Positions 41,742 to 49,934 of a stretch of DNA of 60,257 nucleotides are shown here, piece after piece. This stretch comes from Bordetella parapertussis. GTDB lineage: Bacteria; Pseudomonadota; Gammaproteobacteria; Burkholderiales; SG8-41. The translations under genes and the position numbers were made by a program. The notes under the pieces were generated by a model, which was given only the letters and a program-made list of their open reading frames with translations, did not search any database and was not told the origin of the DNA. The stretch spans positions 1 through 60,257 of the forward strand of contig CAMDLH010000014.1 of NCBI GenBank assembly GCA_945901405.1, in the 5' to 3' direction. How positions within the stretch are numbered: the stretch's first letter is position 1; every line of letters begins with the position of its first letter.

Positions 41742-41752
41742 AGGCTGATCCG

Positions 41753-42736
41753 TCAGCGGTACACCGCCTGTATCAGCGCGCGCATATAGCCGATCATGAA
41801 CGCCTGGTTGGCAACCGCTGAGCCTGGAAACATCGGCGAATGATCGAGCGAAAACGGCCCCTTGAAGCCGATATCGCGATACGCCTGCATGGCGCGAAAC
41901 ATGTCCACGTCGCCGTTATCGACGAAGGTTTCCTGGAATTTCGGAAACTCGCCGCGCACATTGCGAAAATGCACCATCACGATCTTGTCGATTGAGCCCA
42001 TGTGGCGTATGGCGTCGTAGACATCCACGCCCTGCATCTCGGTGACGCAACCCTGGCAGAACAACATGCCATTGGAGCGCGACGGCACGAGGTCGAATAT
42101 CCTGTGATATTGCTCGAAGCTGGAGGCGATGTGCGCCGCGCCTGCGAGCGGCGGCAGCCCGCCCGGCATGGGCGGGTCGTCGGGGTGCAGCGCCATGCGC
42201 ACGCCGGATTGCTCTGCGACGGGCACCATCGCCTTCAAAAAATAGCCGATGTTGTCCCACATTTTTTCTTCTGGTACCGGTGGATTGACCGGCGGCGCGG
42301 GCTTCTTAAGATACGCATCGTAGTCGAATGAAATGTAGGTTGCAGTACCCCGTCCCTGCATCGGCTGCGAGCGCAGAAACTTGGAATTGATCAGCTTGAA
42401 GTTGTAAGCCAGTATCGGTATGCCCGCCGCGCCCATCGCCCGCGTGGCGTTTTGCAGAAAGCTGATTTTTTCGTCGCGCCCCGCCACGCCGCGCTTGATT
42501 TCGTCAAAGCCGCTGGTGGCGAGCACGGTGCGCAGTTCCATGCCGTGCGCGTCCACCTTCGCCTTGGCGTTCCTGAAGAAATCCATGGCAGCAGCGGGCG
42601 TCGATAGATTGATGGGCGCGTCCGCGCGCTGATTGTCCGGCAGTTCAATCGATACGCAATCCACGCCCAGCGTTTTGAGCAATGCGAGCTTTGCATCCAC
42701 GTCGCCTTCCCACGAAACTTTATCCTGTATCAGCAT
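41753..42736 (-). CDS. Mannonate dehydratase (UxuA)-like protein
   Basis: 327 residues from ATG 42736. TIM-barrel features of the mannonate dehydratase / xylose-isomerase-like group: VRMALHPDDPPMPGG (metal His and Asp), GMLFCQGCVTEMQG, IVMVHFRNVRGEFPKFQETFVDNGDVDM (HFRNVRG and the Glu/Asp metal ligands) and PFSLDHSPMF near the C-terminus. The expected reaction is dehydration of an aldonic acid to a 2-keto-3-deoxy acid, though family members vary. Length is slightly below the 340-390 of typical UxuA. It is 21 nt downstream of TctC-12, suggesting that the binding protein captures a sugar acid. Confidence 0.85.
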   Translation of the reverse strand: MLIQDKVSWEGDVDAKLALLKTLGVDCVSIELPDNQRADAPINLSTPAAAMDFFRNAKAKVDAHGMELRTVLATSGFDEIKRGVAGRDEKISFLQNATRAMGAAGIPILAYNFKLINSKFLRSQPMQGRGTATYISFDYDAYLKKPAPPVNPPVPEEKMWDNIGYFLKAMVPVAEQSGVRMALHPDDPPMPGGLPPLAGAAHIASSFEQYHRIFDLVPSRSNGMLFCQGCVTEMQGVDVYDAIRHMGSIDKIVMVHFRNVRGEFPKFQETFVDNGDVDMFRAMQAYRDIGFKGPFSLDHSPMFPGSAVANQAFMIGYMRALIQAVYR

Positions 42737-42757
42737 TGCAATTTTCCCTTGGTATTG

Positions 42758-43750
42758 TTATTCGGACTGCACGCCCGCGGCGGCGGCAACTTTTTTCCAT
42801 TTGGCGATTTCGTCGCGCATGTAGGCCATGGTTTGCTCGGGCGTCATCAGCGCGGCGTCCGCGCTCTGGCTGGCGAGGGCCTTGCCCACGTCGGGCGACT
42901 GCGCGCTCTTGATGATGGCGTTATTCAATACTGTGACAATGGCGCGCGGTGTGCCGGCGGGGCCGGCCAGCGCGGCGAAGGTCACCGATTCAAAACCCGG
43001 CAGGCCCGACTCGGCGATGGTGGGAATCTCCGGCGCCGCGGCGCTGCGCTTCAGACTGGTGATGCCCAGCGCGCGTATGCGGCCAGAGCGCACGTGCGGC
43101 AGCAGCGAAGGCGCGGAGCCGAACATGGTGTCCACCTGCCCGCCGATCAGATCCGGCACCGAGGTCGAGCTGCCTTTATACGGGACATGCAGCATGCTGG
43201 CGCCGGTTTGCATCCTGAAAAGCTCCATCGTCAGATGCAGTCCGCCGCCGGTGCCGGTCGAGGCATAAACGAGCTTGCCGGGGCGCGCTTTTGCCAGTGC
43301 CACGAGCTCATTCACGTTTTTGGCCGGCACCGAGGTGTTGCACACCATCAGGTAAGCGGCGATGCCGAGCATGCCCATCGTCTGAAAATCACGCCCCACG
43401 TCGAAGGTGAGATTCTTGTACAGCGACTGGCTGCTGATGATCGAGGTGATCAGCAGCAGCAAGGTGTAGCCATCGGGCGCCGCGCGCGCAACCAGCTCCG
43501 CGGCAATGTTGCCCGAAGCGCCCGCGCGGTTGTCCACGATGAATTGTTTGCCCAGCATCTCGGTCAGCTTCGGCCCGTAGATGCGGCCCATGATGTCGGC
43601 GTTGGAGCCGGGCGGGTAGGGCGCGACCATGCGCACGGGTTTCGCCGGATAAGCTTGCGCATGGCCAAGTGCCGGGACAACAATCATCGACAACAGCAGC
43701 AAGCGCCTGCGCCACTCAAAACTAAACACTAAAACCTCGACACTGCTCAT
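42758..43750 (-). CDS. Bug/TctC family periplasmic solute-binding protein (TctC-12)
   Basis: 330 residues from ATG 43750, 3 nt after the CorA stop. Signal peptide MSSVEVLVFSFEWRRRLLLLSMIVVPALGHAQ, an unusually long n-region. Motifs: YPAKPVRMVAPYPPGSNADI, FIVDNRAGASGNIAAEL, APDGYTLLLL, HVPYKGSSTSVPDLIGGQV and PEIPTIAESGLPGF. PGSNAD replaces PGGGTD in the ligand loop. The AT-rich start region (43714-43741) resembles that of TctC-11. It lies upstream of the mannonate-dehydratase-like gene in the same transcript. Confidence 0.9.
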   Translation of the reverse strand: MSSVEVLVFSFEWRRRLLLLSMIVVPALGHAQAYPAKPVRMVAPYPPGSNADIMGRIYGPKLTEMLGKQFIVDNRAGASGNIAAELVARAAPDGYTLLLLITSIISSQSLYKNLTFDVGRDFQTMGMLGIAAYLMVCNTSVPAKNVNELVALAKARPGKLVYASTGTGGGLHLTMELFRMQTGASMLHVPYKGSSTSVPDLIGGQVDTMFGSAPSLLPHVRSGRIRALGITSLKRSAAAPEIPTIAESGLPGFESVTFAALAGPAGTPRAIVTVLNNAIIKSAQSPDVGKALASQSADAALMTPEQTMAYMRDEIAKWKKVAAAAGVQSE

Positions 43751-43753
43751 GAC

Positions 43754-44698
43754 TCAGAGCCAATCCCGGTGGCGCAAATAAAGTATCGGTCCGATCGCCA
43801 CCGCCAGCATCAGCACGATGGCCAGCGGGTAGCCCCATTGCCACGACAGCTCGGGCATATTTTTGAAATTCATGCCGTAGATGCTGGCGATCAGCGTCGG
43901 CGGCATCAAGATCACCGACAGTATGGTGAACACACCGAGCCTGCGGTTGTGCGCGATGTTGATCATGCCCACCGATGCATCCATCAAAAATTTCGTGCGC
44001 TCGGCGAGAAAATCGGAGTAGTTCATCAGCGACTCCACGTCGCGCAGGATTTCATTAAGCGTTTCCTGATTCACGGAGAGGTCGGTGTTGCGTGCGACGT
44101 TGGCGTAGGCGCGCTTGTTTTCCATGAAGCCCAGCCGCGCCTTGCCGTTGATATCCTCGATGCGCGCCAGCGCTTCGAGCGCGCGCGGCATGGCGCGCGA
44201 GTCGGCGCGAAAAATCGTGTTGCTGATCGGCTCCAGTTCGGTTTGCAGCTTTTCATAAACGTCGGCCATCATGCCCACGCGCGTGGCGATGATGCCTATC
44301 ATCAGCTTCACGGGCGTATCGTATTCGGCGGGGCTTTTCGAGGCGGTCGAGAAAAACGCGCGAATTTCGAGGGTCTCGTCGGTGCGCAGCGTAAACAACC
44401 GCCCCTTGTTGAGGGTGAAAGCGACATTCACGTTGCGCGCGAAGCCGTTTTCCAGCGCGAGAAAATACAGATTCAGATGCGTGCCGAACTCATCGCGGTA
44501 GTAGCGCGAACTGGCCTCGATCTCGCCCAGTTCCTCCATGTACTGCAGTTCCTGGCCGTAGGCGTTCTTGACCCACAGACGCTCCTGCTCGGTGGGCGAC
44601 TTTAAATCCATCCACAGCACGTCCTTGGGCATATCCTCGTGCTGGGTGATTTGTTTGCGCGTGATGTTCTGGCCGCTCAAGGTGTACGCTGTTAGCAT
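43754..44698 (-). CDS. corA: CorA family magnesium/cobalt transporter
   Basis: 314 residues. A large acidic, helical cytoplasmic domain is followed by two C-terminal transmembrane segments (GVFTILSVILMPPTLIASI and PLAIVLMLAVAIGPILYL) joined by the signature YGMNF (GMN at 275-277), the selectivity loop of CorA channels. NMPELSWQWGYP is the usual periplasmic loop. The C-terminus RHRDWL is basic, as expected. Mg2+ uptake across the inner membrane is the family function. It is divergent from the SrkA-like kinase, with TctC-12 3 nt downstream, so the binding protein gene may ride on the corA transcript. Confidence 0.93.
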   Translation of the reverse strand: MLTAYTLSGQNITRKQITQHEDMPKDVLWMDLKSPTEQERLWVKNAYGQELQYMEELGEIEASSRYYRDEFGTHLNLYFLALENGFARNVNVAFTLNKGRLFTLRTDETLEIRAFFSTASKSPAEYDTPVKLMIGIIATRVGMMADVYEKLQTELEPISNTIFRADSRAMPRALEALARIEDINGKARLGFMENKRAYANVARNTDLSVNQETLNEILRDVESLMNYSDFLAERTKFLMDASVGMINIAHNRRLGVFTILSVILMPPTLIASIYGMNFKNMPELSWQWGYPLAIVLMLAVAIGPILYLRHRDWL

Positions 44699-44737
44699 CG
44701 TGAACGCTCCCTGTCTGATTTTGAAGGAATTCTAGTC

Positions 44738-45763
44738 TTGAAACGCGCACGACCCAAGCAAAAAATATCCGCCGCCAAGGCAGCACCCTATCAAAGCCTG
44801 ACGCCGGAGTGCCTGCTTGACGCTATCGAGACCACCGGGCGGCGCTGCGACGGGCGGCTCTCGGCATTGAATAGTTTCGAGAATCGCGTGTATCAGGCAT
44901 GGCTGGACGATGGCACGCCCATAGTCGCCAAGTTCTACCGTCCGGCGCGCTGGCCGCGCGAGGCCATACTCGAAGAACACGCGTATGCGCTGGAACTCGC
45001 CGCGCGCGAGATACCGGTGGTTGCGCCGTTGGTGGACAAAGGCAGCTCGCTGCATGAGCACGCAGGGTTCATGTTTGCACTGTATCCGCGTCAGGGCGGG
45101 CGCACGCCCGAACTCGAAGACGAGGAAACGTTGCGCTGGCTGGGGCGCTTCATCGCGCGCATACACGCGGTGGGTGCTTTAAGCCGCTTCGAGAGCCGGC
45201 CCGCCTTGGATATCGAAAGCTTCGGGCGCGAGCCGTCACGGTTTTTGCTGGACAACGGATTCATTCCCGATGACCTGCACGATGCCTACGCAACTACCGT
45301 AGCGGACGTGCTCGAACGTGTGACGGACCGCTGGCAGGACGCAGGCGGCGTGCGTTCGATCCGGCTGCACGGTGATTGCCACGCCGGCAATATTCTTTGG
45401 ACTCCGGGTGACACTGGCGGCCCGCATTTCGTCGACCTCGACGATGCGCGCATGGGCCCAGCGGTGCAGGATTTATGGATGTGGCTGTCGGGCGAGGGCG
45501 ATGCGCGCCAGCGCCAGCTAAGCGCGGTCATCGCCGGTTATCGCGAGTTTCATGATTTCAGATCATCCGAACTCGCGCTGATCGAGCCGCTGCGCACCCT
45601 GCGCATGATTCACTACGCCGGCTGGCTCGCGCGGCGCTGGGACGACCCTGCTTTTCCGCAGAACTTTCCGTTCTTCAATACGCAGCGTTACTGGCAGGAT
45701 CACATCCTCGCGCTGCGCGAGCAGGCGGCGGCGCTGGATGAACCTTTGCTTGAGATCGAGTGA
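44738..45763 (+). CDS. srkA: SrkA/YihE-like stress-response Ser/Thr protein kinase
   Basis: 341 residues from ATT/TTG-like start 44738 (frame shown from TTG; no better ATG upstream). APH-like kinase fold: LNSFENRVYQAWLDDGTPIVAKFYRP carries the ATP-binding Lys, HGDCHAGNILW (H211, D213, N218) is the catalytic loop and FVDLDDARMGP (D233) the metal-binding Asp. PFFNTQRYWQDHI near the end is typical of SrkA. Family members counter oxidative and envelope stress in proteobacteria. It is monocistronic and divergent from corA; TctC-13 follows 111 nt later. Confidence 0.88.
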   Translation: MKRARPKQKISAAKAAPYQSLTPECLLDAIETTGRRCDGRLSALNSFENRVYQAWLDDGTPIVAKFYRPARWPREAILEEHAYALELAAREIPVVAPLVDKGSSLHEHAGFMFALYPRQGGRTPELEDEETLRWLGRFIARIHAVGALSRFESRPALDIESFGREPSRFLLDNGFIPDDLHDAYATTVADVLERVTDRWQDAGGVRSIRLHGDCHAGNILWTPGDTGGPHFVDLDDARMGPAVQDLWMWLSGEGDARQRQLSAVIAGYREFHDFRSSELALIEPLRTLRMIHYAGWLARRWDDPAFPQNFPFFNTQRYWQDHILALREQAAALDEPLLEIE

Positions 45764-45874
45764 GATGTGTGGCACCCGGCACGGGCAAGGATGGGTTTCG
45801 CCATGTTATAAAGGCGCAAGCACGTTGATGATGCCTGACAATACCCAATGACTCGAAAGCCGGAGACAACACCC

Positions 45875-46834
45875 ATGACAAATTTCACTCGCTGTATTGC
45901 GTTTGCCGCGGCCATGCTATTGGCGCCAGGCGCATTCGCGCAAAACTGGCCGGCAAAGCCGGTGCGTGTCATCGTGCCATTCGCCCCCGGCGGCGGCGCC
46001 GATCTGACCGCGCGCCCGGTGTCGCAAAAACTTACCGAGGCGCTGGGTCAGCAGTTCGTGGTCGATAACCGCGGCGGCGCGGGCGGTGCGATAGGCATGG
46101 AGCTGACGGCGAAGTCGCCGCCGGACGGCTACACCATCATGAGTGTGTCGGGCAGCTTTTCCGCCACGGCGGCGACGCACAAGTTGCCGTACGACGCGCT
46201 TGATGCGCTGGTACCGGTGGTGGAGATCGGCTACGCGCCCAATGTGCTGGTGGTGCATCCGTCGCTGCCCGCGAAAACGCCGAAGGAATTCATTGCGCTG
46301 GCGCGCGCCAATCCGGGCAAACTTATTTTTGCATCCACCGGCATTGGCGGCTTGACGCACATGGCGACCGAGCTATTCGCCAACATGGCGGGTCTCAAGA
46401 TGATTCATGTGCCGTACAAGAGCACGGGCATCGCGATGCCGGAGTTAATGGCGGGGCAAACACAGGTGATGGTGGCGGGCATGCTGGCCGCGCAGCCGTT
46501 TTTCGCCAATGGCCGGCTGCGCCCGCTGGGCGTGACCACCGCCAAACGCTGGCCGTCGCTGCCGAATCTGCCGGCCATCGCCGAAGCCGTGCCGGGCTAC
46601 GATACCGGCACTTACTACGGCATGTTCTTTCCCAAGGGCACGCCTGCGGCAATCGTCACGCGCTTGAACGCCGAGGTCAACAAGATACTGCAGGATGGCG
46701 GCATCAAGAACACGCTCGGCGCGCAGGGCATGGCGGCCTCGGGCGGCACGCCGGCCGCGTTTGCCGCGCGCGTGAAACGCGAATACGAGGACTGGGTGAA
46801 GGTGGTGCGCGAGGCGAAGCTGAAAATCGAGTAA
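45875..46834 (+). CDS. Bug/TctC family periplasmic solute-binding protein (TctC-13)
   Basis: 319 residues from ATG 45875 with GGAG at 45862-45865; the longer frame from 45848 is not needed. Signal peptide MTNFTRCIAFAAAMLLAPGAFAQ. Motifs: WPAKPVRVIVPFAPGGGADL, FVVDNRGGAGGAIGMEL, PPDGYTIMSV, HVPYKSTGIAMPELMAGQT and PNLPAIAEAVPGY. VPYKS replaces VPYKG. It is convergent with TctC-14, the stops being 14 nt apart, so the two binding proteins are tail to tail. Confidence 0.9.
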   Translation: MTNFTRCIAFAAAMLLAPGAFAQNWPAKPVRVIVPFAPGGGADLTARPVSQKLTEALGQQFVVDNRGGAGGAIGMELTAKSPPDGYTIMSVSGSFSATAATHKLPYDALDALVPVVEIGYAPNVLVVHPSLPAKTPKEFIALARANPGKLIFASTGIGGLTHMATELFANMAGLKMIHVPYKSTGIAMPELMAGQTQVMVAGMLAAQPFFANGRLRPLGVTTAKRWPSLPNLPAIAEAVPGYDTGTYYGMFFPKGTPAAIVTRLNAEVNKILQDGGIKNTLGAQGMAASGGTPAAFAARVKREYEDWVKVVREAKLKIE

Positions 46835-46848
46835 CCGTTTTCGTTTGG

Positions 46849-47847
46849 TTATTCGGCGCGCGCGCCGCTCACGCGCACCACGTGCGCGTATTTGTCGTAA
46901 TCGGCGCGCAGGCGTTGCGCGAATTGCTCCGGTGTCATGTGCAGCGGGTCCAGCGTTTGCGCGGTCAGCTTGGCCGCGATGTCCGCATCTTCCAGCACGC
47001 GCTTTAATGCTCCGTTCAGCGTATCGACAATGGCGCGCGGTGTGTTGGCGGGTGCAAAGCAGCCGACCCAGGCGGTGAATTCAAAACCGGGCAGTGCTTC
47101 GGCAATGATGGGTATCGCCGGAAACTGCGGCGTGCGCGCGTCGGAGCTGACGCCGATGGCGCGCACGCGGCCGTCCTTGAGGTAGGGCGCGAGCGAACCG
47201 AGCGTGGTCAGCATCACCTGTGTTTCGCCGGAGAGCAGGCCGATGTTGGCCGGGCCGCCGCCTTTGTATTGCACGTGCAACATTTTCACGCCGGCGCTGG
47301 AGGCGAATAGCGCCATCGCCATGTGCGCGAAGCTGCCGGTGCCCGCCGAGGCATAAGTGATGTCGCCGGGGCGCTTCCTGGCGAGCGCGATGAATTCTTT
47401 TACACTGACAACCGGCAGCGACGGATGCACGGCGAGCACGCCGACCTGCCGCGCTAGCGTGGTGACGCCAATGAAATCCTTCAACACGTCATAAGGCAGC
47501 TTTTTGTAGAGGTGCGCATTGGCGACATGCGTGGTGGATTGCACCATCAGCGTGTAGCCATCGGGCACGCTTTTCGTCACCAGCTCCGAGCCTATCGTGC
47601 CGCCCGCGCCGCCTCGGTTTTCAAGCACGAATTGCTGGCCGAGGATTTGCGGCAGCTTGGCGAAGACAAGGCGGGCCACCACATCATTCGAGCCGCCCAC
47701 CGGGAAGACGATGATGACGCGCACGGGTTTGGAGGGGTAGGGTTGTGCGTGTATCAATGAGGATACGAAAAGCAGGCACAACAACAAACTTGCCGTTCCC
47801 GCCTGCGCGGGAACGACAGTGCCGGTGTGCAAACAGTTGGAAATCAT
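46849..47847 (-). CDS. Bug/TctC family periplasmic solute-binding protein (TctC-14)
   Basis: 332 residues; start ATG 47847 is supported by ATGA overlap with the stop of the upstream Gfo/Idh/MocA gene. The signal peptide is unusual: MISNCLHTGTVVPAQAGTASLL...SLIHAQ, in which TVVPAQAGT is encoded by a REP-like palindrome (47794-47815). Motifs: YPSKPVRVIIVFPVGGSNDV, FVLENRGGAGGTIGSEL, VPDGYTLMV, HVQYKGGGPANIGLLSGET and PAIPIIAEALPGF. VQYKG replaces VPYKG. It is the last gene of the minus-strand run from 51626. Confidence 0.88.
   Translation of the reverse strand: MISNCLHTGTVVPAQAGTASLLLCLLFVSSLIHAQPYPSKPVRVIIVFPVGGSNDVVARLVFAKLPQILGQQFVLENRGGAGGTIGSELVTKSVPDGYTLMVQSTTHVANAHLYKKLPYDVLKDFIGVTTLARQVGVLAVHPSLPVVSVKEFIALARKRPGDITYASAGTGSFAHMAMALFASSAGVKMLHVQYKGGGPANIGLLSGETQVMLTTLGSLAPYLKDGRVRAIGVSSDARTPQFPAIPIIAEALPGFEFTAWVGCFAPANTPRAIVDTLNGALKRVLEDADIAAKLTAQTLDPLHMTPEQFAQRLRADYDKYAHVVRVSGARAE
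47794..47815. repeat. REP-like palindrome inside a signal-peptide coding region
   Basis: CGTTCCCGC and GCGGGAACG with loop CTGC, the same core as at 40284-40313. It lies within the first 20 codons of TctC-14 and is in frame. Confidence 0.7.
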
Positions 47848-48926
47848 GTTTCCAAAGGCAGCCGCACCGGCTTGCCGCTTGCAACGGAGCGCTCGATGCC
47901 GATGGTGGTTTCCAGCACCAGCCGCGCTTCTTTCGGCGTGGCGTGTGCGGTGGGTTCTCCGGTCACCAGGTGATCGAGCCATGAGCGTGTCTCATTGCCC
48001 AGCGGCCCCCAATAATCGCCGAGCGCCCAATCGCCGGAGGGATTGCTGCCGGTGAAGGCGACGTTGATCTTGTGGCCGGGCACGTAGGCGTGCCCCATGC
48101 CTTTTTCCGTATACAGCAGATTCTCGCGGTGATCGTCGTCGATCAGCAGCGTGCCCTCGGAGCCGAGCAACTCCACGCGATCCGACTGGCCGAGGATCGG
48201 GTATTGCGCGGGCAGCGCGTAGCTGATGCCAAGATTGATTACCGCGCCGTCGGCCAGTGTGAGGAGCGCCCATGTCACGTCGTGCACATTGAAGCCGGCT
48301 TCCTTGAAAATGCCGTGCTGCGCGCGCGCGACGACTTCCACCGGCGGATTGCCCGCGTTGAACCACAGCATCAGATCGACAAAGTAGGTGAGGACATCCA
48401 CCACCGGCGTGGCTTCCGGGTTGCGCTTCAAAATCTCGAACGCCTGCGCGCGCGTGTTGTAGACGCGCGCCATGCCGCTGCCGATCTTGCCCAGATGACC
48501 GTCGAGCACTTGTTGCTTGGCGCGGGCGAAGCAACGCTTGTAGCGGCGGATGTAGCCGATGCGCAAGTCTCCTTTAGTGCGTTCAACGGTGGCGAGTATC
48601 TGATCGGCATCGGCTAACGTCAGACCCAGCGGCTTTTCCATCAGCACCGGCTTGCCGAGTTCGAGCGCCTGGCACACCGGCTCGACATGCTCATGTTCCG
48701 GCGTGGAAACAAACACCGCGTTGACCTCGGGCCGAGAAATCATTTCCAGATTGTTGGTTGAGTACACATCTGCACCGGTGCGCTCGGCGAGCGCGCGTGC
48801 GTTGTCCGCGTTGATGTCCGACACCGCGAGAAAACCAACCGCGGGATGACGCGCCGCGAGGCGCGCGCGCAGACTGCCGATGCGGCCCGCGCCGATGACG
48901 GCCACACCAAGTTCTTTGCGTTTCAT
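47844..48926 (-). CDS. Gfo/Idh/MocA family NAD(P)-dependent dehydrogenase
   Basis: 360 residues. N-terminal Rossmann motif VAVIGAGRIGSLRARLAA, then VFVSTPEHEHVEPVCQALELGKPVLMEKPLG with the EKP lysine of the family (about K97). The C-terminal alpha/beta domain has GYIRRYKRCFARAKQQV, PVVDVLTYFVDLMLWFNAG (catalytic Asp/His helix) and WLDHLVTGEPTAHATPKEARLVLET. The family oxidises sugars, inositol or related cyclic polyols. Its TGA overlaps the TctC-14 start. The repeat copy l lies just upstream, between it and TctC-15. Confidence 0.9.
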   Translation of the reverse strand: MKRKELGVAVIGAGRIGSLRARLAARHPAVGFLAVSDINADNARALAERTGADVYSTNNLEMISRPEVNAVFVSTPEHEHVEPVCQALELGKPVLMEKPLGLTLADADQILATVERTKGDLRIGYIRRYKRCFARAKQQVLDGHLGKIGSGMARVYNTRAQAFEILKRNPEATPVVDVLTYFVDLMLWFNAGNPPVEVVARAQHGIFKEAGFNVHDVTWALLTLADGAVINLGISYALPAQYPILGQSDRVELLGSEGTLLIDDDHRENLLYTEKGMGHAYVPGHKINVAFTGSNPSGDWALGDYWGPLGNETRSWLDHLVTGEPTAHATPKEARLVLETTIGIERSVASGKPVRLPLET

Positions 48927-48934
48927 GTGTATAT

Positions 48935-48954
48935 GTAAGTTATTGTTTGTAAAG
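48935..48954 (+). repeat. AT-rich 20-nt dispersed repeat, copy l (AAAGGA variant)
   Basis: GTAAGTTATTGTTTGTAAAG, one mismatch to the AAAG form, followed by GATATTTTA. It fills the 34-nt junction between the TctC-15 stop and the Gfo/Idh start. Confidence 0.72.
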
Positions 48955-48960
48955 GATATT

Positions 48961-49911
48961 TTATTCTGCGCGTATGTTCGCCGATTTAATCACTCTGGCG
49001 TAGCGCTCTACTTCGTGGCGCAGATAGGCGCCCAGTTCCGCCGGCGTGCTGGCGACCGGGTCCGCGCCTTCAGCGGCCATGAATTCCTTCATTTCCGGAG
49101 AGCGAATGGCGGTGACAGAGTCGCCGTGCAGCTTGTTGATGACGGCGGCGGGTGTGCCCGCGGGCACGAACATCGCATACCAGTTGGCGGATTCATAACC
49201 GGCGTAAAACGAATCGAGCGTCGGCACATCGGGCGCGCGCGGCGAGCGCTTTAATGAAGTCACCGCAAGCGCGCGCACCCGGCCGGCGCGCATCTGCGGC
49301 AGCGCGGTCACGGCGCCGCTGAAGGTGAAATCAGTCTCGCCGCTCATAAGCGCGGCGATGGCGGGGCCGCCGCTGCGGTACGGGATGTGCATGACCGAGG
49401 CATTCGCCGCCTGTTTCAGCATTTCGAGTGCAAGATGATTGGCGGAGCCGTTGCCGCTGGAGCCGCCGTTCAGCTTGCCCGGATTCTTTTTTGCCAGCGC
49501 GACGAACTCCGTCACGCTGCGCGCAGGCACGCTCGGATGCACCATCAAAAATTGCGGCGCCGACGACACCAGCGTCACCGGCGCGAGATCGCGCTGCGCG
49601 TCGTAGGGAATTTTCTTGTAGAGCAGGCTGTTGGTGGCGAGCAGCGCGCTGGCAAACAGAATCGTGTAGCCGTCCGCGGGCGAGCGCACCACGTGCTCGC
49701 TACCGATCATGCCCGACGCGCCCGTGCGATTGTCGATGACGAACGGCTGCCCGGTCGCCTCGTTCAAGCGCTTGCCGATGAAACGCGCCTGCATGTCGCT
49801 GCCCCCGCCCGGCGCGTTGGGCACTACGATACGCACGGTTTTGACGGGATAGTTCTGTGCCTGCACGGGTAATATGATTGCAAAGGCGAACGCGAGTGTC
49901 AGATGCTTCAT
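48961..49911 (-). CDS. Bug/TctC family periplasmic solute-binding protein (TctC-15)
   Basis: 316 residues from ATG 49911; signal peptide MKHLTLAFAFAIILPVQAQ. Motifs: YPVKTVRIVVPNAPGGGSDM, FVIDNRTGASGMIGSEH, PADGYTILF, HPSVPARSVTEFVAL, GSANHL, HIPYRSGGPAIAALMSGET and PDVPTLDSFYAGY. IPYRS replaces VPYKG. It is the second gene of the minus-strand run ACAD-3, TctC-15, Gfo/Idh, TctC-14; upstream lies the nested inverted repeat at 49935-50114. Ligand unknown. Confidence 0.9.
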   Translation of the reverse strand: MKHLTLAFAFAIILPVQAQNYPVKTVRIVVPNAPGGGSDMQARFIGKRLNEATGQPFVIDNRTGASGMIGSEHVVRSPADGYTILFASALLATNSLLYKKIPYDAQRDLAPVTLVSSAPQFLMVHPSVPARSVTEFVALAKKNPGKLNGGSSGNGSANHLALEMLKQAANASVMHIPYRSGGPAIAALMSGETDFTFSGAVTALPQMRAGRVRALAVTSLKRSPRAPDVPTLDSFYAGYESANWYAMFVPAGTPAAVINKLHGDSVTAIRSPEMKEFMAAEGADPVASTPAELGAYLRHEVERYARVIKSANIRAE

Positions 49912-49934
49912 GGTAAGAGCAAATCAAGACCCTT

